Notes under the pieces: model-generated
The model's database searches: none
Told to the model about the DNA's origin: nothing
Seen by the model: only the letters and a program-made list of their open reading frames with translations
DNA from: Hyaloraphidium curvatum
Lineage: Eukaryota > Monoblepharomycota > Hyaloraphidiomycetes > Hyaloraphidiales > Hyaloraphidiaceae
Direction: 5' to 3'
Assembly (NCBI GenBank): GCA_025558095.1
Contig: JAIVFI010000027.1
Location: 544,177 to 608,176 of the forward strand
DNA: 64,000 nt
Shown here: piece after piece, positions 29,702-40,003 of the stretch
Layout: the number at the start of each line of letters is the position of its first letter
Numbering within the stretch: position 1 is the stretch's first letter
Made by a program: the position numbers and the translations under genes

Positions 29702-32205
29702 TTACACAGCAAGAAGGGCTCCAAAGGCGGCCACCACCATTCCACAATCCGCCCCACTCCTGCGCAGCGATGCACCGGAAGGCCTGCTCGCCGGCGCAGT
29801 TACCACCGCCGGACACGCCGTGAAGTTCCCCTTGAGGAACATCTTCGCACGCTGGCACCAGCTCCCCGCCGCACCCTCCTCCTCGTCCGTGCAGAGCTTG
29901 CCCACGTTCAACGCCAGATCAGGCTGCGGCTCCCCCGGGGCGAGCACGGTGCAGTTCGACGACTTTGCGAACCAGGAGCATCGCTGGTTGTCGGGCCCGA
30001 GGCACCGCGCGTGGGGTTGGTCCGCAAGGAAGTACACGAGCACCTCGTTCTCGCGGTCGAGGCAGCTCGGTACGCAGAAGAAGGTCGGCAAAGACCAGGA
30101 TGTTACGGTGGAAGTAGCGGTAGCGCTCGGTGATCCGCCGGGCGGGTGGCGGCCGACGTCGTGGTTTGCGCCGTGGTCGTACTGACGGACTCGGTCGATG
30201 TCGACTTCGGCCTCAGCTCCAGTGCTTCGGCCGCCAGCCGGCACCAGCCGCCTTCCTCCTGTCCGCAGGTGTAGCCGTCGAACCGGTCGTCCCACCCGGG
30301 GAAGGGCTCGTTCCTCGCCAAGGTCTTGCACTTAGCATCCGCAAACCACGAGCATTTCCTTTCGTCGGGCCCCAGGCACTGCGCTACCGCGGCCACCGTT
30401 CCGTCCCGCCGCGTGACGTTCACGGGCCGAACGTGCACATGGTTGCCCCCGTCGGCCGGGCTCGCGACGCAGGCCCAGGCAGGCGGCGACCTCGTCCAAA
30501 AGGCGCACCCCGGAAGCCGCTCGTTGTTGACGGCGGCGACGATCCTTGCGCACCACGGATCCCAGGGGTCGCCGGCCGAGTCGGCCGCGGGCCTCGAGCA
30601 CAGGCGCATGCCTATGTCGGTGGGGTCGGGCCTCGGGATCGGCTCGGTGCAGCTCGAGTTCGGGTAAAGTACCGGAGTTCCGTACGAGGACGGGAAGCCG
30701 GGGTTGCTCTCGCGGTACTGCGACACCAGCGCGAAGCTCCTCAGGCGCCGTCCTCGGATCCACTGGCCCGATCCGGGGCAGCCTTCGACGCACATCGGGA
30801 ATCCCTTGTGCAGGTCGCCGGAAACGCTTTCGAGCAGCGTCAGGTACTCGGACTCCGGTGCGGGTACCGAAGGTGCGTCCCGGGGCGCCGTACGGCTCGC
30901 CAAATCGGCGCAGCCGCCGCCGGCGAAGCGTATCGGGAGGCCATCCGCGGGGCTGCTCAAGACGGATACAGAGTCGTCGGCGTTGTGGCGCGCCGCGCGA
31001 AAGCTCGCGGTAAAGCCCAGGGAGGCCGTGTCCGAAAAGTGAGGATCCAGATACCAGGGGATGGCAACGATAGAGGTGGTGGGATCGACGAACGAAAAGA
31101 CGGTAGCCGCGATCCAGTTTGTGGGTCCAGTGATGTTGGCGGTGTAGTTGGGGTCGCCCACATACTTGCACCCAGGCCCCAGAACGTCTGGCGCCGGTCC
31201 CATCTTTGGCGGCCCGCGCTGGGCGAGCAGTGCCCGCCCACGGGCGCAGAAATGGTCCGGGCTTGCGCGGTCCCCGGCGGAAACGTCCGCGCAAGACAGG
31301 TACGGCAGCCCGCGGCGGCCGACAGAGGTCCCGTCCAGCTGCATGCAGCATGCTGGGGTCAACCGCCGGCACTCCCGGTCACCGCTCTTCGCCGTCAGGC
31401 AAGCGACATCCCTTTTGCCGTCCAGCTTGACAAGAACGCTCGCGTTTCCGCCCTCCCCGAGATGGCAAACGTACCGCGTACCCGCCGGGTCGGCAAATCG
31501 GTAGTCCGCATTCACGTCGTCGTCAAAGAGAGCGTCCTTGGCAAGGTCCGGAGGACATCCCATGGTAACGGCGCACCAGAGGAAGGGGTTGGCGATGTCT
31601 TCCGGCCACTGCGGGCGGATGGTGATGTTGGCGACGGTGATTCCGGACACTCCGGTCTCCATGAGGCTGACGTTCCCGGATCCGTAAGTCGTCCTAAGTT
31701 CTTCCCAAGGGCAGTCTGCGTCTACGCCGCACATGGTAGGTGCGATGCGCCCGCCGCGCGTGAGCGGCGCCATGCCCACGAGCCACTCGTGCTGCCGGAG
31801 GTCGCAGCGCCCGGGCCTGCCCTCCACCGTCAGTTTGGCCTCGTACACATATCGTGTGGGAGACAGCCAGTTGTTCGGCGCGCCGCAGGCGTACGGGAAG
31901 CCCGACGAAAAGGCGGAGGAACCGCAAGGCTCCGGGCAGATATAGTAGCTGGAACGGCACGGCTCGGCCCCGCCGCATTCCACGTGGGTAGTCTCCTTGC
32001 AGCCCGGAAGGAGCGCGGCCGGGTCCGTCACGTTCTCGTATGAGAAATGGGGAGGCGAGGAGCGCGATGCCGCGGAGACGGGCGCGGGGGAGGAGGCGAG
32101 AAGAGCCAGAAGGGGGAGGAGCGCCGCGCAACGGACAGCCGCGCGGGCACCCTGTGGTCCGGCGCAAGTCCGGAGTAAGCGCCGAAATGTCATTCGGGTG
32201 GCCAT
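29702..32205 (-). CDS. Cys-rich GPI-type surface protein, copy A
   Basis: About 835 aa from MATRMTFRRLLRTCAGPQGA, with signal peptide (AALLPLLALLASSPAPVSA). It is a paralogue of the gene at 33.3-35.8 kb. Shared blocks include YENVTD, FPYACGAPNN, GVDADCPWEELR, CAVTMGCP, VLVKLDGKRDVACL, RGLPYLSCADV, CVEGCPGSGQWIRGRR, QCLGPDERKCSWF, CTDEEEGAAGSWC and a final hydrophobic tail CGMVVAAFGALLAV like a GPI-attachment signal. Dozens of Cys and N-glycosylation sites fit an extracellular protein. In a Thr/Ser-rich linker near 30130 the frame changes by one base (within ACCCGCCCGG), so one C is probably missing or miscalled. Function unknown; a surface or adhesion role is inferred. Confidence 0.7.
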
Positions 32206-33277
32206 GGAGCGATTCGAGAGATTCAAGTTGCGGTTTGGATGACTCCAACGGGTGTGGCGCAGAAGGGACGCCCAGCCACAGAAACAGATTTCCGCCAAAA
32301 TAAAACTGCGCTCGAGCATCCCCGCGGATCCCACTATACTTGGGCGCCACCATGATTTTCGGGTGCCGTGCTTCGTTGAGGAAGCGTCTGGGCCCCGGAT
32401 GAGGCACGGAAGCATTCGCCTTGACCTCGTGGCCGGCAGTCGGTCTTGTGTAGTGCGGTTGACTGTATCACCCGACCGCGCCGCTTACCGACGGCGAGTG
32501 ACGCGTATTTCACGCTGTTAAGTAACGAGAGGTTCTACGCGTAGGAGGAAGACGGGTATGTCGAAGGAACGCGGGCCGGGGATTGACTAGTTCAGACCCG
32601 CGTCCGCGGAAGGACTGGAGGGCACCCGGCCAGACTTTCGAGTATGCCAAACAGCGCTGCCAATAGATTCATTTTTCAGCCTTCACTTTGGACGAGCTTC
32701 GGCACTGATCCTAGTGACAGGAGGGGACCGAAGTCCCTGAACCTGCGCGTGGAGTGGGCTGGAAGCTCAGAGAGGCCACGGCATCTTCGAGCACATTGGC
32801 ACGCGTCAAATACTTATTTGCATCATTTGCGTTCGCTTCCGGCGTTACTCGCGGCGAGGAATGCCTCGCGCCGCCGCCGGCCCTTCGTTCCCCGCTACGA
32901 CTCAAGATCCCAAAAGCTCCCAAACAAGCTTTCCGACTCCATTGATACTATCTATGGAGGGCCCGGAGGGCAGGACGGCGGTCGAATCGTAGATAGGTCG
33001 CGGGTCACAGATGGGTTCCAGTGGTTCGCGACCCGGGAAAGCCGCCAATCGCCTCTACGAGGCGGAGCCAACCAAGGTGAAGGGCCGTCAGGCCACTGCC
33101 AGAAGCTCCTATGACTGATTCGGACTGAATCTCTATGTCCGAGTGTCCGAGTGTCGTTTATTTTGGCGAACTCTGTTTCCGTAGTTGCGCAATCGGACCA
33201 CACGAAACTCAGTGTTCGATGCTGGAGAAGAGAAGTCTCTCATGGCGGGTGATGACCCCTCTAAAAAAAGCTTGATG
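32206..33277. other. Intergenic region between surface-protein paralogues
   Basis: About 1.1 kb separating the tandem paralogues. It is visibly more AT-rich than the genes. Short ORFs show no motif and no mobile element was recognised. It should contain the promoter of copy A and the 3' region of copy B. Confidence 0.45.
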
Positions 33278-33319
33278 AAAAATGCGGGAATACGATTCAA
33301 AAATGCGGGAATACGATTC
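33278..33319. repeat. 21-bp tandem duplication
   Basis: AAAAATGCGGGAATACGATTC occurs twice in direct tandem (33278-33298 and 33299-33319), immediately 3' of the surface-protein copy B stop codon. Confidence 0.9.
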
Positions 33320-33320
33320 G

Positions 33321-35777
33321 CTACGGCGCCAACGCCAGCACAAGTGCCGCGACAGCTGGCAATGCGACGCACCAACCGGCCCCGTTCCGCCCCAGCCATG
33401 CCCCCGACGGCCTCGGAGTCGGAAGGACCCCGGCCGTGCCCGATGTCGTCGGGCATGGAACCGGTTCCGCGCCTCCAAGCGCCGCCTTCGCGGCCCCGCA
33501 CCAGCTCCCCGCCGCGCCCTCCTCCTCGTCCGTGCAGATCTTCCCCACGTCGAGCGACCCATCCGGGGCCGGCTCCCCCGGAGCGAGCACCCCGCACGCC
33601 GACGTGCCCGAGAACCACGAGCAGCGCCGGCCGTCCGGGCCGAGGCACTGCGGGCGGCCGTCCGCCGCGGGGCGGACCAGGACGGCGTTGCCCTTGTCGC
33701 GGCAGCTCTGCACGCAGGTCCACGGGCGGAGGGTAGCGGAGGGGAGGGGGGCGCTGGTCGTAGGGGAAGGGGGCGACGCCGTTGCGGGAGAGGGGTAGGG
33801 GGATGCCGTCGTCGGCACGGCGGCGCTGGTCGCCTGGGGAGCGGAGGAGCCGGTTGCCCCGTTCGAGGGTGTGGGAAGCGAAGTTGCGGCGAGAGGTGAG
33901 GTCGCCGACGGCCGCGCCTTGGGCCTCAGCCCCAGCGCCTCCGCCGCGACGCGGCACCAACCGCCCTCCTCCGGCCCGCACGTGTATCCCTCCTGTCGCA
34001 CCATGTCGACCGCGTACGAATCGTCCCACGGCAGCGCGGTGCAGTTCTCGGTGGCGAACTGGGCGCAAGACGTCGAGTTCCGTCCCCAGCACCGCGGCAC
34101 CGACGCCGTGGTCCCGTCGGGGAGCAGCGCCGCCGCCACGTACAGCCTGCGGTCCCCGCGCGCCGGGTCGGGGATGCACGCCCGCGGCGGCGGGGGCGAG
34201 GTCCAGTTGACGCACGGAGCGGGGGGTCCGCCCAGGACCGCGGCGAGCATGCGCGGGCAGACGATGCCCTTCGGGGCGGCGGTGGGGTTGCACGGGTGTA
34301 GGCCCGGCGCCTCGGGGTCGTACTCCCAGAGCGGGACGGTGCAGCCGGCATCGACGTACTGCACGCTCTCGAAGACGGCCATGCGCATCATGCGGCGGCC
34401 GCGCATCCACGGGCCGGACCCGGGGCAGAGATCCACGCAGATCCAGTCCCCCTTGTCGGATTCGGGAGTGAGGGCCTCGACGAGGGGCATGTTGCCGCCG
34501 AACGGCAGGTCCGCCCTCGAGGGCGCCCGGACCGGGGCCGTCGCCGCCGCGTTCGCGGCGCACGCCATGTTCGGGAAGAAGATCGTGGCGCCGTCGGCCG
34601 GGTCCGCCAGGATCAAGAAGGAGTAGCCGTCGGCGTGCCGGCGCGCCACCACGAAGGGGTCGGCCGAGACGTACTCCACGTAGACGGCCGTCCATGGCCC
34701 TGCGCCGGCGGGGTCGACCGAGGGGTCGGGCGCTCCAATATAGCTGCAGTTGAAGCCCAGCACGGCCGGAGCGGGGCCAACCTTAGGCAGGTTGGCCTCC
34801 GCGAGGAGAGCGCGGCCCCGCATGCAGAAGCCGTCGGGTTTCTCGCGGTCCTCGGCCGGCACGTCGGCGCATGAGAGATACGGCAGCCCGCGGGCTTTGG
34901 TGCGGTCGGACATCGAGCAGCACGTCGCGGTCAGCTGCAGGCACTCGCGGTCGCCCCACGACCTCGAGAGGCAGGCCACCTGGCCCATTCCGTCCAGCTT
35001 CACCAGCACGTTCGCGCTCCCCGCCGCCCCACGTAGGCACCGGTACGGCGTCGCGCCCGGGTCGACCACGGCGTCGGGAGAGGGCTTTGCATGGGCGGTG
35101 ATGTTGGGTGCGAGGTCCCACGGGCAGCCCATGCCCACGGCGCACCACCGCTCGCTGAATTCGACGTCGTCGCGCGGCCCCGGCCGCAGCGTGAGGTTGG
35201 CGTAGGTCGCGCCGGCCCGTTCCTCCACGACCAGCGCCGCACCGTAGGCGGATCTCAGCTCGGCCCACGGGCAGTCAGCGTCCGCGGCACAGCGGGGGTC
35301 GACGGGGGTGTCGGTCCAGGTCCCGCCCCGCATGCGGGGCGCCTCGACGGCGAGCCAGGCGGCGCCGGCCACCTCGCAGCGCCCCGGCCGGCCCACCATC
35401 GTCACGTTGACCTCGTAGCGCGCCGCGGTGGCCATCAAGCCGTTGCTGTGCACGCCGCAGGCGTACGGAAAGCCCGTCGACGTGTTCGCGGCCCCGCACG
35501 GCGCGGGGCACACCGAGTAGCCCTCGGCGCACGGCGCGGCGCAGCAGCAGTGCGAGGTAAGCGTCTCCTCGCAGCCGGGGAGCCCGGTGGCCGCGTCCGT
35601 CACGTTGCGGTAGCGGTACTGAGACGGCCCGGAGTACGACGCTGGGGACGCCGGGCGGGGAAAGGTGGCGAGGAGGGCGAGCACGGGGAGCAGCGCCGCG
35701 GCACGGACGACCGGGCGGGCGCCGCGGCGCCCGGGGCATGTCAAAGGCGTGTTCCGGAATGCTGTTGGGGTATTCAT
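33321..35777 (-). CDS. Cys-rich GPI-type surface protein, copy B
   Basis: Single exon of 818 aa starting MNTPTAFRNTPLTCPGRRG; the reading stays open far upstream but the signal peptide (VVRAAALLPVLALLATFPRP) fixes this ATG. Motif order is as in copy A: YRNVTDAATGLPGCEET, CPAPCGAANTSTGFPYACG, CAADADCPWAELR, VLVKLDGMGQVACL, CVDLCPGSGPWMRGRR, QCLGPDGRRCSWFSG and CTDEEEGAAGSWC. A Ser/Thr/Pro/Ala-rich linker of about 70 residues precedes the last Cys-rich module, and a hydrophobic C-terminus (WCVALPAVAALVLALAP) suggests a GPI anchor. Intact, unlike copy A. The module QCLGPDxRxCSWF occurs in both copies and may be the unit of recognition. No known domain was identified. Confidence 0.75.
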   Translation of the reverse strand: MNTPTAFRNTPLTCPGRRGARPVVRAAALLPVLALLATFPRPASPASYSGPSQYRYRNVTDAATGLPGCEETLTSHCCCAAPCAEGYSVCPAPCGAANTSTGFPYACGVHSNGLMATAARYEVNVTMVGRPGRCEVAGAAWLAVEAPRMRGGTWTDTPVDPRCAADADCPWAELRSAYGAALVVEERAGATYANLTLRPGPRDDVEFSERWCAVGMGCPWDLAPNITAHAKPSPDAVVDPGATPYRCLRGAAGSANVLVKLDGMGQVACLSRSWGDRECLQLTATCCSMSDRTKARGLPYLSCADVPAEDREKPDGFCMRGRALLAEANLPKVGPAPAVLGFNCSYIGAPDPSVDPAGAGPWTAVYVEYVSADPFVVARRHADGYSFLILADPADGATIFFPNMACAANAAATAPVRAPSRADLPFGGNMPLVEALTPESDKGDWICVDLCPGSGPWMRGRRMMRMAVFESVQYVDAGCTVPLWEYDPEAPGLHPCNPTAAPKGIVCPRMLAAVLGGPPAPCVNWTSPPPPRACIPDPARGDRRLYVAAALLPDGTTASVPRCWGRNSTSCAQFATENCTALPWDDSYAVDMVRQEGYTCGPEEGGWCRVAAEALGLRPKARPSATSPLAATSLPTPSNGATGSSAPQATSAAVPTTASPYPSPATASPPSPTTSAPLPSATLRPWTCVQSCRDKGNAVLVRPAADGRPQCLGPDGRRCSWFSGTSACGVLAPGEPAPDGSLDVGKICTDEEEGAAGSWCGAAKAALGGAEPVPCPTTSGTAGVLPTPRPSGAWLGRNGAGWCVALPAVAALVLALAP

Positions 35778-36046
35778 CGCGTTGCCAGGAGGAGATTCCT
35801 GTTTGCGGGTTGGATGACTCGCGGGGTGTGGCGCAGACTGAGTGAGGGGACGCACATCCTCAGCGTTCGACGGCGCCAAGATGAGAGCAAGAGGGCCGAA
35901 CGGAAGGAGACGGCATCGCATGTGGACCATGCCCATAGAGAGAGGAAGTGGGCTCGCGGCATGAACAGATCCGGTTTCGGTGTTGACTGCGAAGCCGCAT
36001 CCATGGCAACCTGGTGGCAACCCGGCGGGTGCCCCGGCGAACCGAA

Positions 36047-37410
36047 TTATTCGTCCCAGTACATCTGCTCCCACACCGTCAGCGCGTCCATCTCCACGAG
36101 CTCCGAAGGCAAGCCCCCAATCGATCCGCGGCGGATCCAGCCCTGCCAGTGCCGCACCTCCTCGACCGCGGCCCGGAACCCGGTTGAACTCGTCCGTGCT
36201 CCGCATCCCAACCGCAGCGCGCAGGTACGGATCGCCGGTGTCGGCTCCCTTGTAGATGAAGAGGCGGATGATGCCGCCATAGCCGGCAATGGCGTCGCCA
36301 TCCGGCTTGCCGGAGGCGAACTTGACGGCCGCGGCCACTTGGACGGCCAAGGGGGGGTCGAGGAGCAAGCCAAGCCAACGGAACCCCAACGCGCGGCACA
36401 AACTGACGCCCGCAAATTCGACTTCGTCGATCAGGGTCTGATTCGCGAGAAGTCCGTCCACGAGGCCGGGCCGCGGTTCCAAGAGAAACTGAGCTAAAGC
36501 TGTGTCGAAAACCGAGGGATGGCAGACCCGGCAGACATAATCCGGGAAGGACCCCGAGAACAGGCGGTGCTTCACTGTGGCATCGTTCGTGGCCGCACTG
36601 ATCACGGCGAAGAAGAGGCAGAGGCAGAGGGGGAGGTTGGACGAGGGGACTGTCCTCCGTCGCTTCGCTCCGTCGTCGGTCCCTCGTGGCCGGTTAGGCC
36701 TGGACCGCAGGTCCTTATGACGTCTCCCTGTGCGACAGCTCCCTTGGCTCTCGTTCCTCTCTCCCGTCTCCTGTTGCCGGATGGGGGGAGTGGGGGGTCT
36801 CCCCCCCAAAGGCTCCCGACCGTGCGAAGCACGGAACTGCTGCGCGGAGCGCCGGCCCTACAGCCTACATTCCCTACACTCCATTCTATGATGTGGACCT
36901 ACGGTCCAGGCCTAACCGGCCACGAGGGGCCGACGACGGAGCGCAGCGACGGAGGACAGTCCCCTCGTCCAACCTCCCCCTCTGCCTCTGCCTAGAAGAG
37001 CGGCCCGGTAATCCCAAGCTCGTTATGCTCATAAAACTCGAAGCTGTCTCGCAAGTCCTCAAGGAATAGGGGAGCGGTGGCCACGGTGGGTCCCAATCCC
37101 ATGTCAATGGCGGCCGATCGCAGCAGGGGGGACCGAGCGAGCACGCGCGGGATGAGGCCCGGGAAATCAAGCCCGAGGTCGCCGCAACGCCGGAAATATC
37201 CAGGAACCGCGACAAGCAACGACTTCAGCATCGGATAAGCCCAGGGTACCGAGGTTATCAACTTCTTGGCCGAGTCACGGTAGTCGTCGAAGAAGGCGGA
37301 GAGCAGCGAACCGGGCTCCTCTCCGCGGGTGAGGTATTCCAGCATGTCCGCGCGCATCTCCGGACCCTCCAAAAGCCACCGTAATACCCGCTTCGATGTG
37401 TTAACCATAG
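36047..37410 (-). pseudogene. LVD-family pseudogene with element insertion
   Basis: Begins abruptly with NTSKRVLRWLLEGPEMRADM near 37407, so the N-terminal third is missing. It continues through VPWAYPMLKSLLVAVPGYF, IDMGLGPTVATAPLFLEDL and NELGITGPLF. There a 378-bp element is inserted; beyond it the frame resumes FFAVISAATNDATVKHRL, LLEPRPGLVDGLL and IRLFIYKGADTGDPYLRAAV. A frameshift near 36190 precedes the last block (EEVRHWQGWIRRGSIGGL, ending YWDE). Without the element and one target-site copy the reading is LFFAV, exactly as in the intact member (LFFAI). Confidence 0.85.
36616..36993. mobile_element. 378-bp foldback element with ~95-bp inverted ends
   Basis: The left end starts AGGCAGAGGCAGAGGGGG and the right end finishes with its perfect reverse complement. 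Similarity continues inward for about 95 bases per arm with a few mismatches. Both sides are flanked by AGAAG (36611-36615 and 36994-36998), a 5-bp target-site duplication. The interior of roughly 180 bases has no ORF of note. It is a non-autonomous, MITE-like element inserted into an LVD-family coding sequence. The 5-bp duplication does not fit hAT (8), Mutator (9) or PiggyBac (TTAA); the superfamily is unassigned. Confidence 0.9.
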
Positions 37411-37958
37411 CGCTCTTCAGACGAAGCCGTTTTGCACACGAAAGAGAAGGAAATAGGGAAGCGCTCTGCAAATAATCTGCGGCGTCCTGCATCCGTCGTC
37501 GCGGAACGTTCAACGATCGCCAGGAATAGTCCTGCTCCGTGGCCCGGACGGCGTTCCTCCACCAGGAAGAACGTCTCGCGGAGATGCTGAGCGAATGCAT
37601 GCGCAGTATTTGGCGTCGGTCCCAAGCCAAATTCAATAGCGACGGGTGTCAGATTAGGTGGGCAGAGATTAAGAAGCGGCAGGCATCTCGCGAATGAAGG
37701 ATATCCAAGATCGATGGCACCCATCTTCGGATAAGCATCCCTGGGTCGACGATCTGCACGGCTTCGGCCGAGCTGCGGAGCTTCGCAAGGCGCGCTTCGG
37801 GGTCTTCCACCGGTAGCGAGGTCGTCGGCGCCGTCAGGAGGGGTTGGTGGGATGTTGTGGTCGTGACCGATGACTCGGCGTGCCGTGTGCCGGCCTGCCG
37901 TTGGAAGCCACAACGTCCGTCCATCACTTTCCTCCATTTCCTCCGTAACTACATTCAC
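37411..37958 (-). pseudogene. LVD-family relic, internally deleted
   Basis: Upstream, and in tandem with the copy at 36-37.4 kb, pieces of another member are visible. An N-terminal LPVEDPEARLAKLRSSAEAV comes first, then after a large deletion IEFGLGPTPNTAHAFAQHL and GLFLAIVERSATTDAGRRRL. The reading passes directly into the next copy near 37410. Several frames are used, so this is a decayed remnant produced by unequal exchange or repeated deletion. Confidence 0.65.
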
Positions 37959-37996
37959 AGATCCATAACCATGCCTCTAGCCCCCAACCTTCCCCC

Positions 37997-39926
37997 CTAA
38001 ACATCGCCCCCGGCCCTCCCCTCCCGCCCGCTGATCCCGCTCCCCGTCTCCCTCAATTCGGTCCCCTCCTCGCTGTACGGCACCAGCAGCGCGCTCCCCG
38101 AATGGCTCGCGAACGAGGCGCGGGGTTCTTCCGAGAGAACGGAGGGGGAGAACGAAGGGCGGGGGTCGGAGGGTGCGGAGGAGGCGGCGGGGACGACGCC
38201 GGAGGGGGCGGCGGTGGTCCGGCGCCAGGGGAGCAGGCGCAGCCGGGGTGGGGAGGGCGCGGGAGCGGGGGGCGTCGGCGGGGTGGTGGGTGTCGGCGGG
38301 GTGGCGGGGCGTTCCGGGGTGGTCGGGGAAGGAGGCTCGGTGCCGACCGTTGCTTCGGCCGCCGCCGGCGCGGACGGTGCGGCCGTGGCACCGGCCGCCG
38401 CCGCCTCCGCTTCCCTCCGCCGCCGCCGCCGTCTCCTCCGCCTGCGCTCGCCCTCTTCGGGAGGTCCCTCGGTGACACCCCTCACGCAAAGGGGACACCT
38501 CCCCGCGACGCCGAGCCACTCGTCCACGCACGCGCGGTGGAAGTGGTGCCCGCACGGCAGGCGCCGCAGGACGTCGCCAGGCTCGTAGGACGACAGGCAG
38601 ATGACGCACGTGGCGTCTTCGGGTTCGAGCTCCAGGTCGGGTGGGGGTTTGGGGGCGCGGGAGGTGAGCGTGGGGAGGCGCAGGCGCCGGGTCGACGGGG
38701 TGGCGGGGGGTGTGGCTGCCGTTCCGCGCTCGAGGTCACGCTCGGCGGAGGACGAGTTCCGAGGGTTGGTGCCCGGCTTGGGCACGAACGTCCGCAGCTC
38801 CAGCGTCCGCAGCACGTCGTCCCCCACCCCCCTCCCGCCCTGCCCCGCCGCGTCCCCGACCCTGAGCCAGCGCATCCCCACGAGCACGCAGGGAAGGCAG
38901 AACACCACGGCGCCGCACAGCACCACGGGCACGGTGATTACCGCGTAGCCGAACACGACGAGGGCGAGGGACGTGTAGTAGACGGCGGGGGAGGTCTCGG
39001 AGCAGGTGGTGGAGGTGAAGAGCCACCAGTTGCCGATGACGAACCAGAGCGTGGCGAACAGGTCGAGCGCGGACTTGCCCCTGCGCGCGAGCGAAGCGAG
39101 GGAGTGCAACGGGGGGCGGAGAAAGGCAGGCGGCGACAAGTTAGCAAAGAAGGGCAGCCATCGGACTTGCAACGCCCCACCTATCGACCCAACCGCCGAT
39201 CCACCTCTCGCGCTCCCTGTCCGCCTCGCTCAGCCCCTCCCTCCCCCTCGCCGGATGGGTCATCCGCCACGCCACCAGCGGGCTCACCGCGGTGACCCTC
39301 ACGACGTGCAGCACGATGAACAGCCGCAAAGGGGAATCGCACTGCTGCCCGGCCGACACGGCGAGCACGGCCACGCAGGCGGCGAACTGCGCCACGGTGA
39401 GCGACATGGAGAGCACCAGGAGCGAGATGGAGGAGGGCGAGAGGCGCGCGGGGAAGAGGAAGCGGAAGAAGTTGAGGCGTGCGGTGCGGGCGGCGTGGGG
39501 CGGCAGGTGGGGTGCCGCAGCCGCGCCCTCGTCGTCGTCCTCCTCGTCCTCCGAGACGTCCGAATCGTCGGTGCCGGAGAATGTGTCGGTGTCGGAGGCG
39601 CCCCCGGCTTGGGGAGGGCTGCCCGGCGGCGGGGCGTCGGGGTCCGCCGCCGCTGTGCCCCCTTCCCAAGCCGCGGCCGCCGCGCTCCCCGCCCCCGCCG
39701 CCGCGTTCCCCGCGCTGTCCGCATTGTGCCCAGCCCCGGCCGCCCCGCCCGCGGCTTCCGCACGGTCCGCCGGCTTCCCCTCTTGCGTCGCCGCGCGCCC
39801 CGCTTCCCCCGCGCCCGCCAAACCTCCCCGCCCCGCCCCGCCGCCGCCGTCCATTCGCACGACCACCACATCGGCCGCATCGTCCGACGGCGCCGATGCG
39901 GACGCCGCGGGTGTGGGGGACGCCAT
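37997..39926 (-). CDS. Membrane RING-H2 E3 ubiquitin ligase
   Basis: Two exons: 39926-39181 and 39080-37997, with a 99-nt intron (GTGGGG...GCGCAG); the joined frame gives 609 aa. The N-terminal ~130 residues are low-complexity and acidic ([15 protein letters not shown]). Membrane segments follow: [69 protein letters not shown] and neighbours. Then comes a RING-H2 finger ([32 protein letters not shown]) near residue 410, with ligand order C-C-C-H-H-C-C-C. The layout matches plant and fungal multi-pass RING ligases of endomembranes, which transfer ubiquitin from an E2. The tail is Pro/Ser-rich. The start codon is only 77 bases from the ORF1 start of the retrotransposon. Confidence 0.8.
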
Positions 39927-40003
39927 GCCGCCGCCTGGCCGACGCGGTGCCCTGTGCCGCAGGCTCTCTGAGACTGGAGCGGGGGCGCGAGAATTTACCC
40001 GGA

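Noticed and set aside
33321-36809. One giant 1162-residue minus-strand reading joining the LVD relic to surface protein copy B
   Set aside because: The upstream part is LVD-family sequence and out-of-frame DNA; the signal peptide and ATG at 35777 define the surface protein.
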